Shown here one piece after another: positions 38,017 through 45,725 of a stretch of 53,081 nt of DNA; the first letter of the stretch is position 1, and each line of letters starts with the position of its first letter. The translations under genes were made by a program, and so were the position numbers. The DNA is from Verrucomicrobiaceae bacterium UBA7681 (lineage in GTDB: Bacteria; Verrucomicrobiota; Verrucomicrobiia; Verrucomicrobiales; Verrucomicrobiaceae), in the NCBI GenBank assembly GCA_002482965.1, contig DLGZ01000060.1, forward strand, positions 1 through 53,081, in the 5' to 3' direction. The notes below the pieces were generated by a model that had not been told where the DNA came from, made no database searches, and saw only the letters and a program-made list of their open reading frames with translations.

Positions 38017-38898
38017 CTACCCAATGATCCCCAGCTTCTTCATCGTGGCGGTCAGCTCGGCGATTTTCTCTGGCTCCATGCCGGTCATTGGCAGGCGCAG
38101 TTCATCCGTGCAGTGGCCGGCGAGGGACATCGCGGTTTTGATCGGGATGGGATTCGTGGAGAGCTTCAGGAACGCCGCGAAGAGCGGGTAGTACTTCGTG
38201 TGGATCTGCAGCGCCGAGGCGTAGTCGCCTTTGAGGGCGAACTGGACCATCTCACTGATAGGCTTTGGAATGAGATTGGAGGCGACGCTGACGATGCCGA
38301 CGCCACCCACGGACATGAATGGCAGGGTGAGGCCGTCGTCGCCGGACATGATCTCGAAGTCCGCCGGAAGGATCTGCTTCATCTGGCTGACGCGTTCGGG
38401 ATTGCCGCCGGCTTCCTTGATGGAGCGGATGTTCGGGCAGTTTTCCGCAAGGCGGACGAGTACTTCCAGACCGATCTCAATGCCGCAGCGTCCGGGGATG
38501 CTGTAAAGCATGATGGGCAGCTTCGTGTTGTCGGCGATGGCCTTGAAATGCTGATACAAACCCTCAGGCGTCGGCTTGTTGTAATACGGCGCGACCTGCA
38601 GCGATGCGGTGGCACCTGCTGCTTCGGCTTCCTGCGTGAGTTCGATGGCCTCGCGGGTGGAGTTCGATCCCGTGCCCGCCATGACGATGCCGCGACCTTT
38701 GGCGAACTCGACAGTCAGTTTCACCACCTGCTCGTGTTCGTCATAGTCGAGCGTGGGCGATTCACCCGTGGTGCCGCAAGGCACAACACCCGTCACGCCA
38801 TTGTCGAACTGGAAGTCGATGATCGATTTGAGCGCGGCTTCATCAATTTGGCCGTTGCGAAAAGGGGTGACGATAGCGGTGTGGGTTCCGGCGAACAT
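38017..38898 (-). CDS. dapA: 4-hydroxy-tetrahydrodipicolinate synthase
   Basis: 293 aa, the normal length. Schiff-base K161 lies in IRSIKEAGG. The pyruvate-site GTTGES is at 42-47 and the conserved Tyr/Gly loop LYSIPGR at 131-137. It condenses pyruvate with aspartate semialdehyde in the diaminopimelate/lysine pathway. In the same orientation, dapF lies upstream, separated by the S23 element at 38931-39420. That suggests dapF and dapA were once directly adjacent. Confidence 0.97.
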   Translation of the reverse strand: MFAGTHTAIVTPFRNGQIDEAALKSIIDFQFDNGVTGVVPCGTTGESPTLDYDEHEQVVKLTVEFAKGRGIVMAGTGSNSTREAIELTQEAEAAGATASLQVAPYYNKPTPEGLYQHFKAIADNTKLPIMLYSIPGRCGIEIGLEVLVRLAENCPNIRSIKEAGGNPERVSQMKQILPADFEIMSGDDGLTLPFMSVGGVGIVSVASNLIPKPISEMVQFALKGDYASALQIHTKYYPLFAAFLKLSTNPIPIKTAMSLAGHCTDELRLPMTGMEPEKIAELTATMKKLGIIG

Positions 38899-38932
38899 GG
38901 TAGCGATAGGGGAAAGGGCGGATTTGTCGGAC

Positions 38933-38967
38933 TGAAAACTGGGAAATGAAAACTGAAAATTGGAAAT
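38933..38967 (+). repeat. Heptad tract, five units (left arm)
   Basis: Five consecutive 7-bp units of the form TGRRAAY on the plus strand, for example TGAAAAC (38933 and 38947), TGGGAAA (38940), TGAAAAT (38954) and TGGAAAT (38961). The tract ends inward with TGT. It is the inverted counterpart of the tract at 39384-39418. Confidence 0.92.
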
Positions 38968-38979
38968 TGTGGCCTCCCG

Positions 38980-39099
38980 CTAGGCTCTGCGGGCCTTCTT
39001 GGCGGGTGAGTTGGCTTTGGCCGTCACGATGGATTTGCCGATGATGTTCATCAGTTCGGTGCATTCATCGATCAGCGGATTGAGGCGGGAGGTTTTCAT
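38980..39099 (-). CDS. C-terminal part of the split S23 four-helix-bundle gene
   Basis: 39 aa, too short for most ORF callers. The sequence (SRLNPLIDECTELMNIIGKS then IVTAKAN) is the family's usual fourth helix, and the Lys/Arg-rich end is typical. Its ATG overlaps the stop of the N-terminal part (ATGA), and the combined 94+39 residues equal a normal full-length family member. Either a one-base frameshift has split the gene, or the two parts are made by stop-restart coupling. Confidence 0.75.
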   Translation of the reverse strand: MKTSRLNPLIDECTELMNIIGKSIVTAKANSPAKKARRA

Positions 39100-39380
39100 A
39101 GTGGCCGTTTAACTGACAGCTTCAGCCAGATGCGAGTTTCACGCAGCTCTTTCAGCACAATGCCGAGTTTGTGGGTGAAGTCATTGCGGCTTTCTGCTGC
39201 GCAGGCTTCGGCGTAATTGGGGGCTGGAGAGGTGCCACAGCGGATGAGCTGCCCGGAGATGTGCCTGCCGGTCTTGGTGTCCGGCAGCGCTTCCACCAAT
39301 GCGCAAATGCGCGCCGCAAACTCCAGGAACCGCTCTTCCATCTCGTCCGCTAGGGCCAGCGATGACTTCTGCGCACTCAT
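39096..39380 (-). CDS. S23/Avd-like four-helix-bundle protein, N-terminal part
   Basis: 94 aa covering the first three helices. Recognised by ICALVEALPDTKTGRHISGQL, RCGTSPAPNYAEACAAES, and then the HKLGIVLKELRETRIWL signature of the 23S rRNA intervening-sequence protein family (bS23, homologous to Avd of diversity-generating retroelements). Family members form basic, nucleic-acid-binding oligomers; the role of stand-alone copies is unknown. The start codon directly abuts a 35-bp heptad tract, leaving no ordinary Shine-Dalgarno. The frame stops just before the fourth helix, which continues in another frame. Confidence 0.85.
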   Translation of the reverse strand: MSAQKSSLALADEMEERFLEFAARICALVEALPDTKTGRHISGQLIRCGTSPAPNYAEACAAESRNDFTHKLGIVLKELRETRIWLKLSVKRPL

Positions 39381-39383
39381 ACA

Positions 39384-39418
39384 ATTTGCAGTTCCCAGTT
39401 TTCAGTTCTCAATTTTCA
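39384..39418 (-). repeat. Heptad tract, five units (right arm)
   Basis: On the minus strand, five consecutive 7-bp units: TGAAAAT (39412-39418), TGAGAAC (39405-39411), TGAAAAC (39398-39404), TGGGAAC (39391-39397), TGCAAAT (39384-39390), then TGT and the ATG of the S23 gene. Same unit pattern as 38933-38967 in inverted orientation. Confidence 0.92.
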
Positions 39419-39438
39419 GTCGTCAGGAAAGCTCTCGC

Positions 39439-40251
39439 TTAGATCGAGACGCTCCCTGTGAAAACAAAGTCCGCCGGTCCAAACAGCGTCACATTGGTGT
39501 ACTCGCTCTTGTCCACTTCTTCGAATCCCACCTTCAGTGTGTCGCCACCTTTGACGAGGACGCTGATGGGGCTGGGTTCGCCGGTGAGTTCGTGGTAAAC
39601 GAGGGCGCAGGCGACCATGCCGGTGCCGCAGGCGAGGGTTTCGTCCTCCACGCCGCGTTCGTAGGTGCGGATGGCGATGCTGCCGGGGGCGAGGACTTTG
39701 GCGAAGTTCGCATTGGTGCCTTTGGGCTTGAAGGCTTCGTGGAAGCGCAGGGATGCACCCCACTCGCGCACAGGCACGGCTTCCAGATCATCGACCATAA
39801 CCACCGCATGTGGCACGCCGGTGTTCACGCTGTGCACGGTCAGCCCGGCCCCGACCACTTCGAGGTGCTGGGACAGGTTAAGGTTGTGCGGGGCGCTCAT
39901 GTTGATGCGCACGTGACCGCCTTCGAACTCGGCGGAGATGATGCCAGCGAGGGTCTCAAAGCGGATCTTCACGAGCTTGTCGCCATGCAGGTGGTTCACG
40001 AAACGGCCAAAGCAGCGCGCGCCATTGCCGCACATCTCGGCTTCGCCGCCGTCAGCGTTGTAGTAGCGCATTTTGAAGTCGCCGTCTGCCGTGGCAGGTT
40101 CGACGCAGAGCAGGCCATCGGCCCCGATACCGCGATGGCGGTCACACAGTTTTTCGATCTGCTCTTTGGTCAGCGCGAGGCTGAGATCGCGATTATCCAG
40201 CATGACGAAGTCATTGCCGGCGCCGTTCATTTTGGTGAAGGAGAGAGTCAT
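39439..40251 (-). CDS. dapF: Diaminopimelate epimerase
   Basis: 270 aa from the ATG at 40251. An upstream Met at 40281 would overlap trpA and precede the conserved SFTKMNGAGNDF start. The two catalytic cysteines are present: C74 in EMCGNGARC and C208 in LACGTGM. It interconverts LL- and meso-diaminopimelate for lysine and peptidoglycan. It starts 10 bp after the trpA stop and reads toward the S23 element and dapA. Confidence 0.97.
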   Translation of the reverse strand: MTLSFTKMNGAGNDFVMLDNRDLSLALTKEQIEKLCDRHRGIGADGLLCVEPATADGDFKMRYYNADGGEAEMCGNGARCFGRFVNHLHGDKLVKIRFETLAGIISAEFEGGHVRINMSAPHNLNLSQHLEVVGAGLTVHSVNTGVPHAVVMVDDLEAVPVREWGASLRFHEAFKPKGTNANFAKVLAPGSIAIRTYERGVEDETLACGTGMVACALVYHELTGEPSPISVLVKGGDTLKVGFEEVDKSEYTNVTLFGPADFVFTGSVSI

Positions 40252-40261
40252 AAGAGGAAAA

Positions 40262-41074
40262 TTAGAGGGCTTTGACGGCATCCACGAGAGGCTTCACGAA
40301 GGCTTCGACTTTGGCGGCGCAATCCGGGGATGAGCCGTTCTGCTCAATCAGCTTTACGATGGCGCTGCCGACAACGACGCCGTCGGCTTTGCTGGCGATC
40401 TCGGCGGCCTGGGCGGGATTGGACACACCAAAGCCCACGCACACCGGCACGTCCGTGGCCGCCTGGATGATGGCCACCTGCTCGGCGATGCCCGTGGCGA
40501 TCTCCACCTGCGCTCCGGTGACGCCGAGGCGGCTCACGTAATAGACAAAACCTTCCGCGCTCTTCGCGATGCTGGTGATGCGCTCAGACGACGAGGTCGG
40601 GGCGATGAGCTGGATGTGGCGCAACTCCGGCGTGGGCTTGAGCTCGGCATTCTGCGCCACCTCATCCGGCGGGAGGTCGAGCACCAGCACGCCATCAGCC
40701 CCGGCGGCTGCTGCGTCGATGTGGAAGCGCTCGTAGCCGTAGGTATAGACGGGATTGAGGTAGGTGAAGAGCACCAGCGGCACCTGGGACTGCGTGCGCA
40801 GCTTTTTGATCATCTCCAGCACCTTCGGCGTGCTGGCTCCAGCCTTCAGCGCCCGGTCCGCCGCCAACTGATTGACCACGCCATCTGCCAGCGGGTCTGA
40901 GAAGGGCACTCCCAGCTCCACAACATCCGCCCCCGCACGCTCCAACGCCAGAACGATGTCGATGGTGGCATCCAGTGTGGGGTCTCCGGCGCAGACATAG
41001 GCGACGAATGCCTTCTTCTTCTGAGTGCGAAGCTGGGCAAAACGGGCGTCGAGACGGTTGGTTGGGGCTGACAT
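40262..41074 (-). CDS. trpA: Tryptophan synthase alpha subunit
   Basis: 270 aa, typical length. Catalytic E53 and D60 lie in ELGVPFSDPLADG. The phosphate-binding glycines are in VCVGFGVSNPAQAAEI and ADGVVVGSAIV. It cleaves indole-3-glycerol phosphate to indole, which passes to the beta subunit; trpB is not in this window. Followed by dapF after 10 bp. The first 43 codons and 21 bp upstream of the ATG are duplicated at 42634-42783. Confidence 0.97.
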   Translation of the reverse strand: MSAPTNRLDARFAQLRTQKKKAFVAYVCAGDPTLDATIDIVLALERAGADVVELGVPFSDPLADGVVNQLAADRALKAGASTPKVLEMIKKLRTQSQVPLVLFTYLNPVYTYGYERFHIDAAAAGADGVLVLDLPPDEVAQNAELKPTPELRHIQLIAPTSSSERITSIAKSAEGFVYYVSRLGVTGAQVEIATGIAEQVAIIQAATDVPVCVGFGVSNPAQAAEIASKADGVVVGSAIVKLIEQNGSSPDCAAKVEAFVKPLVDAVKAL

Positions 41075-41095
41075 GGGGCATGGTGTCTAGCATGC
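40946..41095. repeat. 150-bp direct repeat, parent copy (trpA 5' end)
   Basis: Contains the first 43 codons of trpA plus 21 bp before its ATG. It aligns without gaps, at a constant offset of 1,688 bp, to 42634-42783, with about 10 mismatches (roughly 93% identity by eye). Confidence 0.9.
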
Positions 41096-41229
41096 ATTTT
41101 CGTCCTTGTCGAATGTAGGAATGTAGTGAGTCCGAGTTGAGTGGTTGGGAGGTGGTTGGGTCGAGATTGGGAAACATTGACATGTAAAAAATGTGCTGCT
41201 ACATAGGTGGTGGTTAAGAATTTTCAGTA

Positions 41230-41259
41230 TTGTTTGTGTGCGGGTAATGCGCATAAAAT
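41230..41259 (+). promoter_or_regulatory. Candidate sigma-70-like promoter of the protease gene
   Basis: TTGTTT (41230-41235) and TAAAAT (41254-41259) are separated by 18 bp, 38 bp before the protease ATG, within an AT-richer interval. Match by eye only. Confidence 0.35.
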
Positions 41260-41296
41260 GAACTTCAGGTCTTGAATCTCTTAAGCTTAGACAAAT

Positions 41297-42490
41297 ATGA
41301 TTCCCGCAGCCATGCGTTTGATTTTAGTCACACTTTTACTCACTGTTGCTCTCCATGGCCTCAATGCACGCGAGTGGAAAAGCACCGATGGTACAAGGAC
41401 ATTCCACGGGCAGCTCATTTCATATCGCCCACCAGAGGTCACAGTGATTTTGAAAAATGGAGCTCGCATGAGCTTCTATGAAAATCTGCTCAGCAAGGAA
41501 GATAAACGGTATTGTTATCTTGCTAATCGTGTGTTGAGCAACTCGTTTCCGAGAATCCCGTTCAAGGTGATTCAAGTCGTGGATGATGGCATGCTTGTAA
41601 ATGAGCTGCCAACAAACAACCCGTACTATACAAACGAGTTCATGATGATCTGGGGGGAATTTAAGAATGACGTTGCTGATGATGAATTATATCAAGGGGA
41701 TATTTATTGGGCTGGATCATATACCTACAAAAGCGCAGAAGGATATGACCGAACGATACGCAGTTTTGCATCTTCTTTAGATGAAGCGGTTGCTATTTGG
41801 GAATACCGATTGTCTCCTTCTAAAAAAGGACGCACGCCAAAGCTCACCAAGGAGGTTTTTTCATCGAGCGGCTCTGGATTTGCTGTTACGAGCATTGGGC
41901 ATGTTATTACCAATGCACATGTTGTTGACGGAGCTCAAAAAATCTCTGTGCGTATTGGGGACAAGCTCGTTGCAGCGAAGCTGGTCGCAATCGATCATCA
42001 GAATGACCTTGCCGTGCTCAAGGTCGATGGCACAACGCTTCCACTTAAAATAGGTGAAACCGATTCTGTAAGACTGGGGGATGAGATAACGGTTGGCGGT
42101 TACCCTAACCCTGACATGCAGGGGACAAGCCTCAAGCTTACGCGCGGGGTGATCAGTGGAATGAAGGGCGCACGTGATGACGTTCGACACTACCAAATTG
42201 ACGCTGCCGTTCAGCCAGGTAACTCGGGTGGTCCACTTCTGAGTACTGGCCGCTCAGTCGTGGGAGTGGTGAACGCCCGTCTCAACGACTCCGCCGTAGT
42301 GCTCGCCACTGGGTCGGTACCCCAGAATGTCAACTATGCCATTAAGACTGACTACTTAATGCCTCTGATTCGCGGCGTCGATGGCCTCACCGAACAAATG
42401 GCCAAAGAGACGTACCCCCAAGAGCTTTCCATCGGAGAATGTCTTGAACGTTCAGCGTACCTAATCATATGCGATTTATCGCCCGAATAA
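41297..42490 (+). CDS. Secreted trypsin-like serine protease with N-terminal SHD1-like domain
   Basis: 397 aa. Signal peptide about 1-24. Residues of about 25-72 (REWKSTDGTRTFHGQLISY onward) match the SHD1/SLA1-homology domain often found on Verrucomicrobia and Planctomycetes secreted proteins. An unassigned region lies at about 80-185, then a chymotrypsin-fold protease of the HtrA/DegP-like S1C kind: H208 in TNAHVV, D237 in NDLAVL, S310 in PGNSGGP. There is no PDZ domain, so it differs from standard DegP. It is more AT-rich than its surroundings and sits between two copies of the trpA 5' end, which points to late arrival at this site. Confidence 0.88.
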   Translation: MIPAAMRLILVTLLLTVALHGLNAREWKSTDGTRTFHGQLISYRPPEVTVILKNGARMSFYENLLSKEDKRYCYLANRVLSNSFPRIPFKVIQVVDDGMLVNELPTNNPYYTNEFMMIWGEFKNDVADDELYQGDIYWAGSYTYKSAEGYDRTIRSFASSLDEAVAIWEYRLSPSKKGRTPKLTKEVFSSSGSGFAVTSIGHVITNAHVVDGAQKISVRIGDKLVAAKLVAIDHQNDLAVLKVDGTTLPLKIGETDSVRLGDEITVGGYPNPDMQGTSLKLTRGVISGMKGARDDVRHYQIDAAVQPGNSGGPLLSTGRSVVGVVNARLNDSAVVLATGSVPQNVNYAIKTDYLMPLIRGVDGLTEQMAKETYPQELSIGECLERSAYLIICDLSPE

Positions 42491-42633
42491 CTGGGCCGAA
42501 TAAGGGTGCTCCCGTGGCAAAACATAAACGGTCGTCCACTATTCGCGCTATGCGAGAAGAGAGGACACCAACATCCCGAGAAGAATGGCTAAAAGTGTGA
42601 ATTTAAGGACGAGATAGAGACATTCGACGGCAG

Positions 42634-42783
42634 CGCCAGAACGATGTCGATGGTGGCATCCAGCGTGGGATCTCCGGCGCAGACATAGGCAACGAATGCC
42701 TACTTCTTCTGAGTGCGAAGCTGGGCAAAACGGGCGTCGAGACGGTGGGTGGGGACTAACATGGGGCGTGGTGTTTAGCATGC
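42634..42783 (-). pseudogene. Duplicated 5' remnant of trpA
   Basis: Copy of the trpA start (43 codons and 21 bp upstream). The ATG is kept (42762), but codon 21 is now TAG because of an A at 42702, and similarity stops after codon 43. The remnant therefore cannot make TrpA. It joins at 42633 to DNA encoding a short hydrophobic minus-strand stretch (about 42551-42625) with no start codon, probably the tail of another lost gene. The rest of 42491-42854 holds no supported gene. Confidence 0.88.
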
Positions 42784-42854
42784 CAAAGGGCTACTGTTGA
42801 CTTCCGGAATGCCCCTAGGAATCCAAAAATGGGGCTGCTGCGGAGGCGCTTAGG

Positions 42855-43865
42855 TCAGCGAGCTGTCAGATACTTCTTCTGGAACTCGGCGCTGGCATCG
42901 AGCCCTGCTGCAATCCACGCTATTTCGTCTTCGCGAATCGCTTGGAAATAGGCGTCGCCTTGTTTGAGTCCGTCAAAGAGCAGCTTTCTTAGCTGTGCCT
43001 CGTCGAAGTCCTTGGTGGAGCGGCCTGCCATTTCACATTTGGCCAGCAAGACTGCCTTCCTGTCAGCATCCGCAGTTTCCTGAGCTGCATGCAGGTAACA
43101 AATGGAGGCAAGCTGGGCGGCATTTCTTTCCTGATCTCCGGCGACAAGGAGATCTCCCATGGCCTCCTGCAGCAATGGATTGTCAAAATCCGCAAACCGC
43201 ATCATGCCCGCGACACCGCGGATGGCCGCCAGGGCATTTTCTGGGGATAGCGTGAGCTCAGTGTCGGGAGACGACTTTCCCATGCCGGATTCTTGAATGG
43301 CGACGAAGCCGGCAAAGCCCATCAGCATATTTTGGCGTGAGAATTTGGGCTGCGGCGAGCTCTCGTCTTTGTTCCTGGGTTTCTTGCTGTCTATCTGCCA
43401 CTGCACCAGCCACTTCTGATATTTCTCGCGGCCAAAATGTGCATTGGGGTTGATCGCTAGCGCCTTGCTGATCCACTTGATCGCTTCTTCGAATTCACCG
43501 GTATAAATGTAAAAGGTCCCCAGGTTCGAATAGGTCTCGTAAGCGCCGGGACGGAGCTTCTCCTTGGCCAGCATGGTGGCGATCGCTCCCTTGTGGTCCC
43601 CCAGTTTGTGCTGCGCCACGGCGAGGTCGTTGTACAAATCCCAAAGAGCTGGATTTTTAGCCAGTTGCTGTTCGCAAGTCTTCCGCCGCCACTCGCAGAA
43701 CTCTTGGGAGTGTCGCGGAAAGGCTCCGGTGATGAGCTGGGAGATTCCAGGGAACCGGGCGCTTTCTGCCGCCAATGTGTCGCTGTCCCAAAGGCAGGCC
43801 GTCACCGAGGCGGTTGATAGAGCTAGTATTGCAGCCGCCAGCAAAGTTCGGGCGTTTGTTTTCAT
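42855..43865 (-). CDS. Exported TPR-repeat protein of unknown function
   Basis: 336 aa. Hydrophobic signal sequence (about 1-24) with a Cys at its end (SVTAC), possibly a lipobox although the -3 residue is not ideal. Tetratricopeptide-like repeats lie at about 70-140 (LYNDLAVAQHKLGDHKGAIATMLAKEKLRPGAYETYSNLGTFYIYTGEFEEAIKWISKALAINPN). The C-terminal half is helical without a recognised family. TPRs suggest protein-protein contacts in the periplasm. Located just beyond the trpA remnant and divergent from the NTF2-like gene. Confidence 0.8.
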   Translation of the reverse strand: MKTNARTLLAAAILALSTASVTACLWDSDTLAAESARFPGISQLITGAFPRHSQEFCEWRRKTCEQQLAKNPALWDLYNDLAVAQHKLGDHKGAIATMLAKEKLRPGAYETYSNLGTFYIYTGEFEEAIKWISKALAINPNAHFGREKYQKWLVQWQIDSKKPRNKDESSPQPKFSRQNMLMGFAGFVAIQESGMGKSSPDTELTLSPENALAAIRGVAGMMRFADFDNPLLQEAMGDLLVAGDQERNAAQLASICYLHAAQETADADRKAVLLAKCEMAGRSTKDFDEAQLRKLLFDGLKQGDAYFQAIREDEIAWIAAGLDASAEFQKKYLTAR

Positions 43866-44060
43866 CCCCTGCTTTTATTCTGGCGAGTAGGCCGCAGTCA
43901 ATGGTATTAAACTGCCTTCCTAGCCCAGTCCTCCATGGCCATCGCTGAATCCGCTTCCACCAGCCCCTCTCCTCAACGGCAAGTCGCAGAGGCGGCGTCT
44001 GCCATGCAGGTCTGGAGCCAGACGTCTTGCCACCCTTCCGATTCCGGAACATCCACACTC

Positions 44061-44435
44061 ATGCCAACCACACCTCCCGATCAATACTCATCTCAAGCCG
44101 ATCTGCTCCGCGCAGCCTACGCGGCTTTCAACGCGCGGGACATGGACGCTGCCCTCGTGCTCATGACGACGGATGTGGCGTGGCCGCGAGCGTTTAAGGG
44201 CGGGTTTGTGCGTGGGCCTGAGGAGGTGCGTGCTTACTGGACGGAGCAGTGGAGCGAGATTGACCCGCATGTGGAGACGATGGCTTTTCACCCTGAGGAC
44301 GATGGACGGATACTGGTCGAGGTGCATCAGGTCGTGCGCGACATGGCTGGAACTCTTCTTGCCGATGAACGGGTGGGGCATCGGTTCACGCTTGAGCAGG
44401 GATTGATTCAAGGCATGGAGGTTTGTTCATTTTGA
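44061..44435 (+). CDS. SnoaL/NTF2-like protein
   Basis: 124 aa from the ATG at 44061; the frame is open upstream but reads as low-complexity. It has the cone-fold pattern of SnoaL-like proteins: LLRAAYAAFNARDMDAALVLMTTDVAWPRAF, then GPEEVRAYWTEQWSEIDP, then alternating strands. Family members are small hydrolases, isomerases or binding proteins; the activity cannot be predicted. First of a run of small plus-strand genes in an accessory-looking stretch. Confidence 0.8.
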   Translation: MPTTPPDQYSSQADLLRAAYAAFNARDMDAALVLMTTDVAWPRAFKGGFVRGPEEVRAYWTEQWSEIDPHVETMAFHPEDDGRILVEVHQVVRDMAGTLLADERVGHRFTLEQGLIQGMEVCSF

Positions 44436-44464
44436 GGCAGGCCCTTTAGACATCATTGAGCATC

Positions 44465-44857
44465 ATGCCAAATATTAACGCAGAGCTGGACCAAGCCAGA
44501 GATAGGCTTCGCGGCGAGAAGTTTCATCAGCAGTGGGATTATATCGTGCTGGCGGAGTGTTTGGAGAAGTATGCGAGCATGTTTCAGCGCACGAGCCGTG
44601 ATGAGCATCGAGAACTCATCGCTCAATTGCACGATTGCGCTGGCAAGCTGCCGTACGTTTGTGATTGGGATTTCGGGGCATTGGTTTTAGAGGCCGCCGC
44701 CGCTGGCATTGATGATCGAGATTTGCGGGTCTGGCTTTTGACCGAGGCACGATTTCGTGCGCTCTGGTGTACGCAGGCTGGCACTGCTGGTGGCGAGTGC
44801 CTCGCGAGATTTCAGCACGTCAAAAGATTGGATGCAAGGTTGCACGCTGATGCCTGA
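44465..44857 (+). CDS. Hypothetical protein, helical
   Basis: 130 aa from the ATG at 44465, 29 bp after the NTF2-like gene; a TTG three codons upstream is possible. Predominantly helical, acidic and basic residues mixed, with several Trp and Cys residues; no signal peptide. I recognise no family. Possibly co-transcribed with the preceding gene. Confidence 0.6.
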   Translation: MPNINAELDQARDRLRGEKFHQQWDYIVLAECLEKYASMFQRTSRDEHRELIAQLHDCAGKLPYVCDWDFGALVLEAAAAGIDDRDLRVWLLTEARFRALWCTQAGTAGGECLARFQHVKRLDARLHADA

Positions 44858-44915
44858 TTATATGCTCCAAGCGTGACGTCACCTGATTCTCCCGCAGTTT
44901 TCCCCGGCTTCCGAA

Positions 44916-45092
44916 ATGAACTCCGAAATGCACGGAATCTACATTGCTGCCATCTTGACCAGCCTCCTCGACATTTTGGGCTTTGGCACCGTCATTCGCA
45001 AGCTGCGCCACCCGGCCACAGGCTGGCTAGTGTTCGCGGATTGCCGCAAATGGCTTTGGACCAAGCGTAGCAGTAGTATTGCCAAAAAATAG
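44916..45092 (+). CDS. Small membrane protein, 58 aa
   Basis: An ATG at 44916 (or 44928) opens a 58-residue frame ending at TAG 45090-45092. The N-terminus is a hydrophobic helix (IYIAAILTSLLDILGFGTVI), followed by a Trp/Arg/Lys-rich tail (RKLRHPATGW, CRKWLWTKR), a common layout for small single-pass proteins. A 65-aa frame in another phase (44873-45070) has no such organisation. Support is composition only. Confidence 0.45.
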   Translation: MNSEMHGIYIAAILTSLLDILGFGTVIRKLRHPATGWLVFADCRKWLWTKRSSSIAKK

Positions 45093-45159
45093 CGCCACCC
45101 AACCCTCAGGGCTGATGTGACGCGTTTGTTTTTGAACGTCTAAAGCGCTCTGCTGACCC

Positions 45160-45537
45160 CTAGTTTTTGAAATGGCTGGAGATGAACTCCACCAGCTTGT
45201 CGTCGCTCATCGGGGTGGAGGTGCTTTGGGAGACGGCGGTCTTTTTGAACTGGGGGGTATCGCCAAGGTAGTGCACGAATTGCTCCTGGATCGTGCCGCT
45301 GCCGGTGACGTGTACTTCATCCGCGTTCACCAGATGGTGGGCGATCTCTTTGAAGTACTTGTGAGCCAGGGTGATTTCGAGGTGGTTCGCGGCATTCTCG
45401 CTCGAGTTGGAGCCTGCGCCTGGATTCTTCGCATGGCCGAGCACGGTGAAGATGGCGGCGTCTGGGTCATAGCCGATGATGGTCGCATGATGAGTGTCCA
45501 TCCAGATTCCGAAGCGCTTTTTGATTTTGTCTGACAT
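45160..45537 (-). CDS. Small protein resembling the C-terminal domain of bacterial eRF1-like (baeRF) proteins
   Basis: 125 aa. It opens with RFGIWMDTHHATIIGYD and ends with a typical eRF1-domain-3-like segment: DEVHVTGSGTIQEQFVHYL, then FKKTAVSQSTSTPMSDDKLVEFISSHF. That resembles the C-terminal alpha/beta domain seen in bacterial eRF1-family and host-attachment-type proteins, which may bind ribosomes or tRNA. The resemblance is from memory of motifs and tentative. No signal peptide. Divergent from the transglutaminase-like gene. Confidence 0.6.
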   Translation of the reverse strand: MSDKIKKRFGIWMDTHHATIIGYDPDAAIFTVLGHAKNPGAGSNSSENAANHLEITLAHKYFKEIAHHLVNADEVHVTGSGTIQEQFVHYLGDTPQFKKTAVSQSTSTPMSDDKLVEFISSHFKN

Positions 45538-45725
45538 AGGCTTTCACTGACGGGCGAATGGTGTGAAGAACAATGGGGCGTACACCCCAGAAGACTGTCC
45601 CACGAAGGCTAGCCCATCCAAGGCCGAACAAAATGGATGCAGGCAGCAGCTCCGATGGCATGTGTGGTGTCATCGCCACTTACCGCCCGCCATCGCCTCA
45701 TTCGTGACGTTAGAGGCATCAACCC

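Larger units (their letters stand above)
38931..39420 (-). mobile_element. Putative S23-gene element bounded by heptad inverted repeats
   Basis: The 540-bp gap between dapF and dapA holds a four-helix S23-family gene framed by two 40-bp imperfect inverted repeats (38931-38970 and 39381-39420). Both start with AC, continue with exactly five 7-bp units, and end with TGT next to the gene. By eye they match at 33 of 40 positions. No transposase is present. The layout recalls 23S rRNA intervening sequences, which carry an S23 ORF between complementary ends, but this copy sits in an amino-acid biosynthesis operon. Mobility is inferred, not shown. Confidence 0.55.

Noticed and set aside
38931..39420. 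Insertion sequence or diversity-generating retroelement
   Set aside because: No transposase, reverse transcriptase or template repeat is present; only the S23/Avd-like gene and heptad arms.
42548..42781. 77-aa minus-strand open frame
   Set aside because: Most of it reads the duplicated trpA start in the wrong frame; no independent gene. The hydrophobic C-terminal stretch may be a leftover but has no start.
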